Part shown: positions 53,333 to 62,093 of the stretch, one piece after another
Position numbering within the stretch: the first letter of the stretch is position 1
Layout of the letters: every line of letters starts with the position of its first letter
Origin: Bariatricus massiliensis
GTDB lineage: Bacteria > Bacillota > Clostridia > Lachnospirales > Lachnospiraceae
NCBI RefSeq assembly: GCF_900086725.1
Contig: NZ_LT574837.1
Coordinates: 458,937 to 522,936, forward strand
Length of the DNA stretch: 64,000 bases
Direction of reading: 5' to 3'
The notes under the pieces: generated by a model
Told to the model about the DNA's origin: nothing
The model's input: only the letters and a program-made list of their open reading frames with translations
Databases searched by the model: none
Program-made: the position numbers and the translations under genes

Positions 53333-54292
53333 CTATTCAGTTTTTTCTGTTGTTTTTGCATCTGATGAATATTCTTTCGCAAAGATAAAGGTTGCCAATA
53401 TGATATGCATAAGTATTGTTGCAATCAATGGAATCAACGGATTTGCTACTTGTGACGATTCGCTAGGTATCCCTATCAAAGTATTAACTATACAATGTAC
53501 CAGTGCACATATCCATACATTTCTCGTCCTCATATATATGTACCCTAAAAATATGGAAAAGCTAATTGTCATCACAAATCTATACGGTATCTCCCATGGT
53601 TTTAAATTGTATTGTGTAAACCAAAGCGGAAAATGCCAAAGTTCCCACAGAATCCCCAGCAAAACAACTCCTAATCTCTTCCCGAATTTATTCTGCATTT
53701 TCTCTTGCAGGAATCCTCTCCATCCGTATTCCTCACCAAAATAACAGACTGCGCTTAACGGAAATGCAATAACCATGTAAAGTCCCGAAAGAATTGTCCC
53801 ATAGAGGCTCTGTACAGCCATCGATGCAGAAGGTAACACACATATCATATTTCTTACAAGCATTAAAACGCAAAATAAAAAAATAGCCTTATCCACAGAC
53901 TCCACATTGTGAAAAAGCGGGGTATGTTCTTTCCCGCGTCCTCTGACAACTAAAAGTAGAATACTGCCAGCGCATACACCAAACGCCGCAATCTTGTTTG
54001 CCGTTTTATCGGCTAATATCCCTGATATCTCCAAAAAAATGAGGACGAGAAAAGACAGACTTAATGCAAACATCACATTTCTCAGAGTTTTATCTTCCTC
54101 CTTCTCTTCTTTATATAGGTATTTCACGAGGAAAGCGCCCATAGCTGGTAACATTACCATAAAGCTTCCAAACACACCTATGTCGATGTACGGGCGAATC
54201 AGCAATGGGATTCCAAACAAAAAATTTACCCCATATGCGACCAGAAAAAAGATTACATACTGCATATTCTTTCTGTTAACTGTGTTCCTCAT
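53333..54292 (-). CDS. CPBP (CaaX/Abi) family intramembrane metalloprotease
   Basis: The 319-residue protein has about eight membrane helices. It shows the family motifs FGEEYGWRGFLQEKM (EExxxR) and LWELWHFPLWF, then a conserved third motif CALVHCIVNTL. The start at 54292 follows AAGGGG. In bacteria such proteins take part in peptide maturation or self-immunity. It is probably co-transcribed with the lipoprotein downstream. Confidence 0.88.
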   Translation of the reverse strand: MRNTVNRKNMQYVIFFLVAYGVNFLFGIPLLIRPYIDIGVFGSFMVMLPAMGAFLVKYLYKEEKEEDKTLRNVMFALSLSFLVLIFLEISGILADKTANKIAAFGVCAGSILLLVVRGRGKEHTPLFHNVESVDKAIFLFCVLMLVRNMICVLPSASMAVQSLYGTILSGLYMVIAFPLSAVCYFGEEYGWRGFLQEKMQNKFGKRLGVVLLGILWELWHFPLWFTQYNLKPWEIPYRFVMTISFSIFLGYIYMRTRNVWICALVHCIVNTLIGIPSESSQVANPLIPLIATILMHIILATFIFAKEYSSDAKTTEKTE

Positions 54293-54433
54293 ATTTACCC
54301 CTTCTTTCATCAGATCCATTGGAATGCCCATGTTGTATAGTCTGATAATATCACATTAGTCTATATTATTAAAGATTATCTGTCATTTACTTTGCTATTT
54401 GTTTTTACAATTCTTTTGTTAACAGCAAACTCA

Positions 54434-54571
54434 TCACCAAATATTTTTATATGAAAAGAATATAAAAAGACAAATCTCTCCCTTCTCTAATTGTTCAACC
54501 AGCCCAGTTTCCGCCATTCCCGGAAGTTCAATGTCCAGCGCCAGTATAGCGAATTCTCCTAGGTTTTCCTA
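54434..54571 (-). pseudogene. Possible remnant of a LytTR-type response regulator receiver domain
   Basis: Between two stop codons one minus-strand frame reads ENLGEFAILALDIELPGMAE, then TGLVEQLEKGEICLFIF. The stretch ALDIELPGMAETG matches the phosphoacceptor-Asp region of receiver domains (LDIELPGMDG). There is no start codon or ribosome site and the rest of the gene is missing. The flanking 350 bp otherwise hold no gene. Confidence 0.4.
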
Positions 54572-54654
54572 CAGAAACGCCTTACGGCGTGAAACGTAAT
54601 AAGTCCCATCTAGCGGTTTCCACAAATTAGGATGAGGTGGAAAAATACTGGTAG

Positions 54655-54683
54655 TTGACATTCTCCTTCCGATGTTCTAAGCT
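54655..54683 (+). promoter_or_regulatory. Promoter of bacteriohemerythrin gene
   Basis: A perfect TTGACA is followed after 17 bp by a weak -10 TAAGCT. It is 39 bp before the start codon. Confidence 0.5.
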
Positions 54684-54721
54684 AATTGTAAGTATCAGAA
54701 GAAATAAAGGAGGCATTTGTG

Positions 54722-55144
54722 ATGTACGCAGAATTTGACGACAGTTTAGTGACGGGAAACGAGACAATCGACTCACAGCACAAAGAGTTAATCGACAAGA
54801 TTAATCAATTATTGGAGGCTTGTGAAGAATCGTCCGGAAAGGTGCAGGCCATTCAGACTCTTGGTTATTTGGCCGATTATACGGATTTTCATTTTAAAGA
54901 GGAGGAAGCGCTTCAGGAGGAGATTCAGTACCCCGGAATCGCAGAGCACAAGAGACAGCACGAAGACCTTCGCCGTGTCGTGTCAGAATTACATGAAATG
55001 CTTGAAGAATCGGAAGGCCCTACAGATGAATTCGTGATACAGGTTCAGAAGAATGTAATCGACTGGCTATACCGCCATATCAAAGGATTTGACCGTTCTG
55101 TAGCAGAATATAAAAATATGACTTTGAATAACGAGAGATTGTAA
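54722..55144 (+). CDS. Bacteriohemerythrin (O2-binding diiron protein)
   Basis: The 140-residue protein is a four-helix bundle with the diiron ligands His20, His57, Glu61, His76, His80, His119 and Asp124, all in the expected hemerythrin spacing. ATG 54722 is preceded by AAAGGAGG. In an anaerobe it probably binds or removes oxygen, or delivers it to a sensor. It is a single gene with its own promoter and terminator. Confidence 0.93.
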   Translation: MYAEFDDSLVTGNETIDSQHKELIDKINQLLEACEESSGKVQAIQTLGYLADYTDFHFKEEEALQEEIQYPGIAEHKRQHEDLRRVVSELHEMLEESEGPTDEFVIQVQKNVIDWLYRHIKGFDRSVAEYKNMTLNNERL

Positions 55145-55165
55145 GCTCGATTTATTTGAATAACT

Positions 55166-55207
55166 GACAAAAGCCCGTGTATAATTACACGGACTTTTGT
55201 CGTTTTA
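55166..55207. terminator. Bidirectional terminator
   Basis: GACAAAAG and CTTTTGTC, with inner CCGTGT and ACACGG, form a long stem with one C-A mismatch, followed by GTTTTAT. It ends the hemerythrin transcript and, on the other strand, the DUF5714 operon. Confidence 0.85.
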
Positions 55208-55213
55208 TCTTAG

Positions 55214-55924
55214 CTAGACCCCATTGTTAAAATATGGGCAGCCATTTTTCAAGCATTGTTGGTTCTCATCGGAAAACCCGCAGGTGATTTTCTCTGGCAT
55301 TTCAAGTTGTACCCCAGTCTCTTCTGCCAGCACCTGAGCCGCCGTCTGTGCCGCCAAAAATGAATTCCGTTTACAGCACCGGGGGCCGCCATGGGCAGCT
55401 ATCTGCTGCAGAGCCCGGGCCGTCATCTGGTTGCATCTGCTCCATGACTTACCGCTGAGAGGCGTTGTTTTCTGGATAATACTGTATGCAATTCCTGTGC
55501 TGACGGCCGCGCCGCAGCACCCCCAGAATCCACATATTCCTCCGGGCACTTCTTTCCCCCGCCGGACCATTTCCTGCAAAGCCTCTTCTATGTCCAATTC
55601 TCCTCCACAGTTGTGATATGCTGTAAGGAGCGCCGCGCCCTCCAGCACATGATGTTCCGGGCCATGCATATAGATATAGGGGTTCTCCATCAATTCCTGC
55701 ATCAGACTGACGGGGTTCTTTGAATCGGATTCAAGGCAGCCCTCGAAAACGGCCTCGATTCCCTTTTTACTGTGGCAGTTGTCACATACATAATGACCAT
55801 CTTCACAACTCACATTATTTTCGAAATCACCTCCACAAATACTGCATTTCATCTGCTGTGGTTTTTCCAAGTAAACCAGCGGTTTGCCGCATACTAGACA
55901 AGCGCCTCTTCGTTTGTTCATCAT
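55214..55924 (-). CDS. DUF5714 domain protein, cysteine-rich
   Basis: The 236-residue protein begins with two or three zinc-ribbon-like pairs (CLVCGKP, CSICGGDF, CEDGHYVCDNC). It continues with a helical domain containing HHVLEGAALLTAYHNCGG, GICGFWGCCGAA and CCKRN, typical of DUF5714 in anaerobic bacteria and archaea. ATG 55924 follows GAGAGGAG. It lies 11 bp behind tadA. Function unknown; the cysteine count suggests metal or Fe-S binding. Confidence 0.75.
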   Translation of the reverse strand: MMNKRRGACLVCGKPLVYLEKPQQMKCSICGGDFENNVSCEDGHYVCDNCHSKKGIEAVFEGCLESDSKNPVSLMQELMENPYIYMHGPEHHVLEGAALLTAYHNCGGELDIEEALQEMVRRGKEVPGGICGFWGCCGAAVSTGIAYSIIQKTTPLSGKSWSRCNQMTARALQQIAAHGGPRCCKRNSFLAAQTAAQVLAEETGVQLEMPEKITCGFSDENQQCLKNGCPYFNNGV

Positions 55925-55935
55925 TGGTTCTCCTC

Positions 55936-56421
55936 TCACCGTTTGTTTTCTTTCTGCTTCTTACGAAGCTCCTTAAAAAATTCCTTCATCAGAAGAGAGC
56001 ATTCTTCCTCAAGGACTCCTGTTTCCAGCTCTGCCTGATGGTTGAACTCTTCCATCTGTAGTAGATTCAAAATCGAGCCGGCGCATCCTGCTTTGGGGTT
56101 CATACATCCCACCACCACACGCTTGATTCTGGCCTGTATGATAGCGCCGGAACACATCTGGCAAGGTTCCAGCGTCACATACATGGTGCAGTCCTCCAGC
56201 CGCCAGTCGCCCATTTTCTTACTCGCGCGCTTGATTGCCAGAAGCTCCGCGTGTGCCAAAGTATTTTTATCTGTGGTCCTGCGGTTATACCCTCTGCCAA
56301 TAATTTTTCCTTCATATACAATTACACAGCCTATGGGCACCTCTTCTATTTTCCATGCCTTTTTGGCCTGTTTGACAGCCTCTTTCATGAATCTCTCATC
56401 TTCCGTCAACTTTGTTCTCAT
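55936..56421 (-). CDS. tadA: tRNA-specific adenosine-34 deaminase
   Basis: The 161-residue zinc deaminase has the motifs His57-Ala-Glu59 (LAHAELLAIKRA) and PCQMC with Cys87 and Cys90. It converts A34 to inosine in tRNA-Arg(ACG). The start at 56421 has AGGAG eight bases before it. A longer frame to 56514 overlaps the upstream gene and is not supported. Confidence 0.94.
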   Translation of the reverse strand: MRTKLTEDERFMKEAVKQAKKAWKIEEVPIGCVIVYEGKIIGRGYNRRTTDKNTLAHAELLAIKRASKKMGDWRLEDCTMYVTLEPCQMCSGAIIQARIKRVVVGCMNPKAGCAGSILNLLQMEEFNHQAELETGVLEEECSLLMKEFFKELRKKQKENKR

Positions 56422-56458
56422 ATCGTCCTCTCCTATGTAACGCAGTAAAATCCGGCTC

Positions 56459-57511
56459 TCAGTGGATAACAGCCCCGACCTTTCTGCACCAATACCCAAA
56501 ATCTTCATCCGCATTCATTTCTCCATCGGCAAAGTCTATCTCCCCTTCATCCGGTTTCATAAACTGTCCGAATCCAAATGCATCTGCCGCCTTTTGCTCT
56601 TTAGGATGATAGATGCCCGGCACACCCAGCCAGCAGCAACTATCTTTCTCAAAGGAAATCAAATGGTGGTAATTATAGTACCCGTGCAGCAGGAAATTAT
56701 TATTTGCAAGCCGCCACTCTTTGCGGGGCAGCTGCACTAAATCCTTGCGTGTGATTTTGAATATTTGTATAAATTCTCGTTCTTCCTCTAATGTCTCTTC
56801 TTTAAGGTCCGGCTCCTGATCTTCTATATTCTCTGCCTCTGGAGCAGTATATTGCTCCGGCTCCGGAGCATCTTCTTCCGGCGCATCTTCCTCTGGAGCG
56901 TTTTCTTCGGATACCAGTGGTTCCTCCTCTGTGCACTCCTCCACAACATTGTCCGAATCCGCAGCAGGCTCTGCCGGCATATCTGCCGCTTCGCTCTGGA
57001 TACATTCCTCCTCGACCGGGCTGTCTGGCTCATTCTCTTTACACTCGTCCGATGATACGTCATCCGCTACGGGCTCTGCAGCCTGCTCTGTCTGATTATC
57101 CTCATCGCGCCGGAGTATCTCTTCTCTTCGTATCATATGCTCTACCGGTACATTGGTCTCTCCCCATACAGCGGCATACCACTTTTTAAATCCATTGATA
57201 TCGTTCAGCAAAATAATGCCGTCGATAGCCTCAAAGATTTCTCTGCCGCCAACATCCTCGGGCGTATATTCAAGCCTGTAACCGCACATTGGTCTTGTAC
57301 TTTTTATTTTCCCCATAGAGATTCCTACAGGTGTTTCATCCATCATATAGAACACAAGAACTTCCAGCTCCTGATTTCCCGCCACTGGAAATCCTTTTCC
57401 GTATATCTGGATTATCTCACAGTCGTCATTGTGCTCCACCTTGGCAAATCCTACGTTGTGTACTCTCTGCCCGTTTTGATATTCATATAAGTACCGGATA
57501 AATTTCTTCAT
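56459..57511 (-). CDS. DUF6128-type protein with long acidic linker
   Basis: The 350-residue protein has an N-terminal domain (MKKFIRYLYEYQNGQRVHNVG; GYRLEYTPEDVGGREIFEAIDGIIL), a very acidic middle (about 130-240, with tandem EEDAPEEDAPE) and a C-terminal domain ending in FGYWCRKVGAVIH. The domains resemble DUF6128 proteins of Lachnospiraceae. Function unknown. It precedes tadA by 37 bp. Confidence 0.72.
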   Translation of the reverse strand: MKKFIRYLYEYQNGQRVHNVGFAKVEHNDDCEIIQIYGKGFPVAGNQELEVLVFYMMDETPVGISMGKIKSTRPMCGYRLEYTPEDVGGREIFEAIDGIILLNDINGFKKWYAAVWGETNVPVEHMIRREEILRRDEDNQTEQAAEPVADDVSSDECKENEPDSPVEEECIQSEAADMPAEPAADSDNVVEECTEEEPLVSEENAPEEDAPEEDAPEPEQYTAPEAENIEDQEPDLKEETLEEEREFIQIFKITRKDLVQLPRKEWRLANNNFLLHGYYNYHHLISFEKDSCCWLGVPGIYHPKEQKAADAFGFGQFMKPDEGEIDFADGEMNADEDFGYWCRKVGAVIH

Positions 57512-57606
57512 ATTCCACCATGCACCCCTTTTTCATTCTTGTCTATTTCTAGACTATTCAGTAGAAGTACAAAAAAGAACATGAAATCCGGGCAGACCGG
57601 CTACGG

Positions 57607-59037
57607 CTAAAATATAGCCTTCAACTCTTGGTACAACCGCTTTGCGTAGCTGTCCGTCATTCCGCAGATGTAATCCGTTATCAGCAGGAGCCGCAGATAC
57701 AGCTTTTCCGTCTCGCTTCTGCCTCTGCTGTGAGAATGGTAACAGCTTTTGTAATTGTCGGAGACAAAGGAAATCATCCGCTTATCAATCGAATCCAGTT
57801 TTTCTTCCGGGTTATCGTATTTCACGGCCGCCGCCATAAATTTGTCCATCAAAAAATTAATAATGACAGACTCGGTAACTTCCATTTTATATATTTGCGG
57901 AGACGTAAACACGTATCTATATGCCATGTCCCCTAATAAATCCATTAGTTTTTCGCCGAAGGTTCCATGGAAAAGGTCATTACAGTATGTCCCTTTCATA
58001 ATTTGCTCATAATTAGACGTAAAACCAAATGTGGCGCATGAAATAAGAAATCCTTGGACTTTTACGATCCAGTTTTTGACCGCGTACTCCTCCGGGCTCT
58101 GTTCGCCCCGCATTTTTCCCCGCTCATACAAAGTCTCTAATTTTTCTAACGCATTAAATTTGTCCTCGTTCTCACCGAAGCCGCATTTTTTCTGTAGTTC
58201 TTCTAATTCATTCCGCAATTGATAATAGGAAAGGAAGCCTTTAATAAATGCGTCTTCAATATCCGCCGTTTTATAAGCAATGTCGTCGGCCGCCTCCAGA
58301 ATAAACGTCAGCGGATGCCTGCATCCTTCCGCCCCGGTAGCCTGCCGGACTGCTTCAAATATTTCTTCATCGGCATAGTAATATCCCATTTTTTTATCTT
58401 TTATATTGCCGCTGCTCTTGTCGATTCCCGTAGATGGAACCGGATATTTTACAATTGTGTTGAGCAAGGCGTAAGTAAGATTCATGCCGTGCTCGTCCAC
58501 CAGATAATGGAGCTTTGTCACCAGCCTCAGCGCCTGTGCATTACCCTCAAAATTGTAGAAGTCCTCTCGCATCTGCGGCGTCAGCGCCTCCGCCACCGGA
58601 CGTCCCTTAAAGCGCAGCTCTGAGAGATGTTTCTCGAACCATTCACGTATCGCCGTCTCCCCGAAATGCCCGAACGGCGGATTTCCAATATCATGTATCA
58701 GCCCGGCACACTGCAGGATATTACAGATATCCTCCTTCATTCTCGGCGTAAAATCAGGATCCCTTTTGTAAGCCAGAATATTCTCTCCAATATTCTGCCC
58801 CAAAGATTTACCGAATGATGACACTTCCAGAGAATGTGTCAGTCTCGTTCTTATAAAATCACTCTTGTCCAGCGGAAACACCTGCGTCTTATCCTGCAGT
58901 CTCCTAAAAGACGCACTTCCAATGATTCTATGATAATCCTTCTCAAATTCACTTCGCAGATCCGTAGAACGATTCACCCGCATTTTCCCAGACGTCCCAC
59001 GACTTCTCTCGGCTGATAATAACTGTTTCCATTCCAT
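57607..59037 (-). CDS. dGTP triphosphohydrolase family protein (HD domain)
   Basis: The 476-residue protein has the HD-domain signature (RTRLTHSLEVSSFG, GLIHDIGNPPFGHFGE) and the family start RSEFEKDYHRIIGSASFRRLQDKTQVF. Such enzymes hydrolyse dGTP to deoxyguanosine and triphosphate. ATG 59037 is preferred because the ATG two codons earlier touches GGGAGG. It lies upstream of the DUF6128 gene. Confidence 0.92.
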   Translation of the reverse strand: MEWKQLLSAERSRGTSGKMRVNRSTDLRSEFEKDYHRIIGSASFRRLQDKTQVFPLDKSDFIRTRLTHSLEVSSFGKSLGQNIGENILAYKRDPDFTPRMKEDICNILQCAGLIHDIGNPPFGHFGETAIREWFEKHLSELRFKGRPVAEALTPQMREDFYNFEGNAQALRLVTKLHYLVDEHGMNLTYALLNTIVKYPVPSTGIDKSSGNIKDKKMGYYYADEEIFEAVRQATGAEGCRHPLTFILEAADDIAYKTADIEDAFIKGFLSYYQLRNELEELQKKCGFGENEDKFNALEKLETLYERGKMRGEQSPEEYAVKNWIVKVQGFLISCATFGFTSNYEQIMKGTYCNDLFHGTFGEKLMDLLGDMAYRYVFTSPQIYKMEVTESVIINFLMDKFMAAAVKYDNPEEKLDSIDKRMISFVSDNYKSCYHSHSRGRSETEKLYLRLLLITDYICGMTDSYAKRLYQELKAIF

Positions 59038-59072
59038 ATCCATCCTCCCAGAATTGTTTCAAAATTGTAGAG

Positions 59073-59106
59073 GGGGACAGTCCCCAACGCGTTGGGACCT
59101 GTCCCC
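59073..59106. repeat. 34-bp palindrome, copy D (diverged left arm)
   Basis: The right arm equals copies A-C. The left arm reads GGGGACAGTCCCCAACG, two adjacent substitutions away from symmetry. The left flank AAAATTGTAGAG is kept. It ends five bases before the stop codon of the HTH gene on the minus strand. Confidence 0.88.
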
Positions 59107-59111
59107 TATGA

Positions 59112-60035
59112 TTAATCAAGGTAAATCGGTGGCTCGTAATCTTTACCCAGCATCGCTCTTTTCCGTTCTTCTACACCTAGAAAGGCCCACTCTGTCATGT
59201 CAGTCCATTTGTGTTCTTTTCTATCATATACTTGAACATAACCGATACGCTTAGGATGCATCCGCACGCTGTTTGTCTGGTATTCGTGTCCGGTATATGG
59301 ATTCACATCACCAAGCTCTCTGTCTTCATCTTCATCGAACCGTTTTTTGATTGGCTCAAAGCTTTGTGGCTCCGCCGTCTTCCCAGCTTCTTCCTTACGG
59401 GGTCTTGAGATGATATTCGTTATCTTGCTGAACTTGCTTCCCCGCTTCTCTTCTTCCTTCTGTGGCTCCGGCTCGGGCTGTGCGCTTTCCCGTACCTCTT
59501 CTACCATAAGCCTCAGCCCACTGGTTTCCTCTTCATGACCGGCTTCCGCTTCTTCTGCCTGAGGTTCATCTGCCTCTGCCACCGGCTCAGTCTCTTCGGC
59601 CATTGATTCTACTGCCGCTTCTTCCGGCAGTGTGTCATGCATCTCACTGTCGCCTGACCCTATGGGGTTCTCCAGCATCTCCACAAATTCGCCCACTGTA
59701 ATATCCCTGGCCTCTTCCTTAGCCTTCTTCTGCTCTTTCTTGGCAGCAATCTTGTGAAGCTCCTTGTCGGTGGGCAGCACCTCATCTATAACTGACGCGC
59801 GCTGCGCCGCCTCCGCGCTGGCTAATATGCTAAGTTGAAAAGAGCACCCTAAAATATCCGCTATCATACGCATATCCTGCTCTTGAAAATTGTCTCTGCC
59901 AAGCCGCTGCGTCAGGTTCTGACGGGACATCTTCTTCCCCGTCCTCTCCTCAATAAGCTCTGCCAGCTCTTTTATAGTCATTCCTTTTCTGCTTAAAATT
60001 ATCTTGACTTGTTCCCCGAATGTAAGACTTATCAT
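59112..60035 (-). CDS. Helix-turn-helix protein with acidic low-complexity region
   Basis: The 307-residue protein has an XRE-like HTH in residues 1-70 (GMTIKELAELIEERTGKKMS...ILGCSFQL), then a Glu-rich disordered region (130-200) and a conserved basic tail with NPYTGHEYQTNSVRMHPKRIGYVQVYD. The tail is of a type seen in Lachnospiraceae proteins of unknown role. It has its own transcription unit before the dGTPase gene, separated from it by the palindrome. Confidence 0.72.
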   Translation of the reverse strand: MISLTFGEQVKIILSRKGMTIKELAELIEERTGKKMSRQNLTQRLGRDNFQEQDMRMIADILGCSFQLSILASAEAAQRASVIDEVLPTDKELHKIAAKKEQKKAKEEARDITVGEFVEMLENPIGSGDSEMHDTLPEEAAVESMAEETEPVAEADEPQAEEAEAGHEEETSGLRLMVEEVRESAQPEPEPQKEEEKRGSKFSKITNIISRPRKEEAGKTAEPQSFEPIKKRFDEDEDRELGDVNPYTGHEYQTNSVRMHPKRIGYVQVYDRKEHKWTDMTEWAFLGVEERKRAMLGKDYEPPIYLD

Positions 60036-60199
60036 GCTTGCTCCTCCTTATTAGCTTTTATCTATACACAGGATGAGTTAACTGAATAATTGCTTCATAA
60101 ACCCATCTTTTTCCCTATTTTTTATTGTAGCAAATGCATTTTTATCCGTCAATGGGATTTGCCCAACTAGCAGACAAAATGATTTTTATAAATTAGGGT

Positions 60200-60227
60200 T
60201 TGACAAATACTCACCAAAGTGTATAAT
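60200..60227 (+). promoter_or_regulatory. Promoter of glnB-amt operon
   Basis: TTGACA and TATAAT are separated by 16 bp, with TG directly before the -10. Transcription near 60234 gives a leader of about 130 bases before the P-II gene. The rest of the 327-bp gap is AT-rich. Confidence 0.8.
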
Positions 60228-60244
60228 TAAGCTTATCAAAAACG

Positions 60245-60279
60245 AGGGCGTTTCCTAACTGTGGGAAATGTCCTTTTTT
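60245..60279 (+). terminator. Attenuator-like hairpin in the glnB leader
   Basis: AGGGCGTTTCC pairs with GGAAATGTCCT (two G-T pairs) and is followed by six T, only about ten bases after the predicted start and 84 bases before the P-II gene. It looks like an intrinsic terminator in the leader, so expression may be set by antitermination (for example ANTAR-type nitrogen control). The downstream leader GATGCCACTGGCCGGCGTGC may form a further structure. Confidence 0.6.
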
Positions 60280-60362
60280 GATGCCACTGGCCGGCGTGCT
60301 GGTCAAATGTAGTAGGCGAAAAGTGCCTGCACTGACAATAATGAGAGACAGGAGGTATTTTT

Positions 60363-60701
60363 ATGAAGAAACTGGAGATTATCATTCAGCCGGAAAAGCT
60401 GGAAGATCTAAAAGCCATTTTGGACGCTTCGAATGCAAACGGTGTGATGATTAGCAACATCATGGGTTATGGCAACCAGAAAGGCCACAAAAAAATTTAT
60501 CGCGGCGCTGAATACAGCATCAACCTTCTTCCAAAAGTAAAGGTAGAAACCGTGGTGGAGCCGGATACCGCCGAACCACTGATACAGAAGATTGTAGAAG
60601 AAATTCAGACCGGAGCATACGGCGATGGGAAAATATTTGTCTACGAAGTGGAGGACGCCGTCCGTATCCGTACCGGAGAACGTGGTCGTGATGCTCTTTA
60701 A
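60363..60701 (+). CDS. P-II family nitrogen regulatory protein
   Basis: The 112-residue GlnB/GlnK-type trimeric signal protein has Tyr51 in the T-loop (YRGAEYSINLLPKVKVE) and the C-terminal ATP-binding GDGKIFVYEVEDAVRIRTGERG. It senses 2-oxoglutarate and ATP/ADP and blocks the ammonium channel encoded next. The start follows AGGAGG. The linkage with amt makes it GlnK-like. Confidence 0.95.
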   Translation: MKKLEIIIQPEKLEDLKAILDASNANGVMISNIMGYGNQKGHKKIYRGAEYSINLLPKVKVETVVEPDTAEPLIQKIVEEIQTGAYGDGKIFVYEVEDAVRIRTGERGRDAL

Positions 60702-60767
60702 ATATCCTTTTTAGACTTTCGTCACGCAACAGTGTGCAGTCAACATTGAGAAAGAGGAGGTATTATT

Positions 60768-62018
60768 ATGGGATTGACAGCTTTAATAGAAAGTGGAATG
60801 GAAATTTCTGCAGCAACGGAACTTCTAATGAACGTCATTTGGACACTGCTCGGAGCTATACTTGTATACTTTATGCAGGCAGGCTTTGCTATGTGTGAGG
60901 CAGGCTTTACCAGAGCAAAAAATACAGGAAATATCCTAATGAAAAACATGATGGATTTTGTACTGGGCAGCCTGTTTTTCTTTATCTTTGGATTTGCCAT
61001 TATGCACGGCGCCGACTGGAATGGTATCATCGGCTCCACTGGATTCTTTGAGCCGGCCAGACTGGCAGACGTAGACGGACTCTTCAACGGCCTCCCTATA
61101 GGCGTATACATCATTTTTCACACAGTGTTCTGCGCGACGGCAGCGACCATCGTATCCGGTTCCATGGCAGAACGCACCAAATTCAAAGCCTATTTATTGT
61201 ACAGCGCCGCAATCAGCATCTTTATCTATCCCGTATCCGGACACTGGATTTGGGGAGGCGGCTGGCTGGCCGAGATGGGATTCCATGATTTTGCAGGTTC
61301 CACGGCCGTACATATGGTTGGCGGTGTCTGCGCACTGGTCGGAGCCAAGATACTCGGCCCCCGTATCGGCAAATACGACAAAAGCGGAAAAACAAAAGCG
61401 ATTCCGGGACATAACCTGCCAATTGCCGCCCTCGGTGTATTTATTCTTTGGTTCTGCTGGTTCGGCTTTAACTGCGGCTCTACTACGGCGGCATCCACCA
61501 ATATCGGTGACATTGCCATGACAACCAATCTTGCCGCAGCAGCAGCAACTCTCGCCGCCCTTTTAGTCACATGGCTACGCTATGGCAAACCTGACGTTTC
61601 CATGACATTCAACGGCTCTCTTGCCGGTCTGGTTGCTATCACAGCAGGCTGTGACACAGTAAGCAGCTATTCAGCGATTATCATCGGCCTCATCGCCGGT
61701 ATTCTGGTTGTCTTCTCCGTAGAATTCTTCGACAAAATTGTGAAAGTAGACGATCCGGTAGGAGCCATCAGTGTTCATGGTGTATGTGGCGCTTTAGGCA
61801 CTATCCTCACCGGTATCTTCTCCCCCGATTATACCTTTACTATCCAACTGCTGGGCGTAGCTTCCGTAATGGCCTTTGTCTTCGTCATGGCCTTCCTCAT
61901 TTTCACGCTCATCGACAAAACTGTTGGACTGAGGGTATCAAAAGAAGAGGAATTAGACGGTCTGGATATCCACGAACACGGCAGTTCGGCATACGCTGAT
62001 TTCAACTTTCGATTATAA
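60768..62018 (+). CDS. amt: Ammonium transporter Amt
   Basis: The 416-residue membrane protein has about eleven helices and the Amt signature GFAMCEAGFTRAKNTGNILMKN (split here as FAMCEAGFTRAK and NTGNILMKN), a channel histidine in GGSTAVHMVGG-like sequence (AGSTAVHMVGGVCALVGA) and a second in SVHGVCGALG. It follows the P-II gene by 66 bp in the standard glnK-amt order. It imports ammonium under nitrogen limitation. Confidence 0.95.
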   Translation: MGLTALIESGMEISAATELLMNVIWTLLGAILVYFMQAGFAMCEAGFTRAKNTGNILMKNMMDFVLGSLFFFIFGFAIMHGADWNGIIGSTGFFEPARLADVDGLFNGLPIGVYIIFHTVFCATAATIVSGSMAERTKFKAYLLYSAAISIFIYPVSGHWIWGGGWLAEMGFHDFAGSTAVHMVGGVCALVGAKILGPRIGKYDKSGKTKAIPGHNLPIAALGVFILWFCWFGFNCGSTTAASTNIGDIAMTTNLAAAAATLAALLVTWLRYGKPDVSMTFNGSLAGLVAITAGCDTVSSYSAIIIGLIAGILVVFSVEFFDKIVKVDDPVGAISVHGVCGALGTILTGIFSPDYTFTIQLLGVASVMAFVFVMAFLIFTLIDKTVGLRVSKEEELDGLDIHEHGSSAYADFNFRL

Positions 62019-62036
62019 TCACATATACTAAAAACA

Positions 62037-62090
62037 AAAGGACAGGGAAAACATGGGATGATACGCCCATATGTTATTCCTCTGTCCTTT
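62037..62090. terminator. Hairpin between convergent genes
   Basis: AAAGGACAG pairs with CTGTCCTTT, and a smaller ATGGG/CCCAT stem lies inside it. It probably ends both the amt transcript and the glycosidase transcript. Confidence 0.7.
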
Positions 62091-62093
62091 CAT

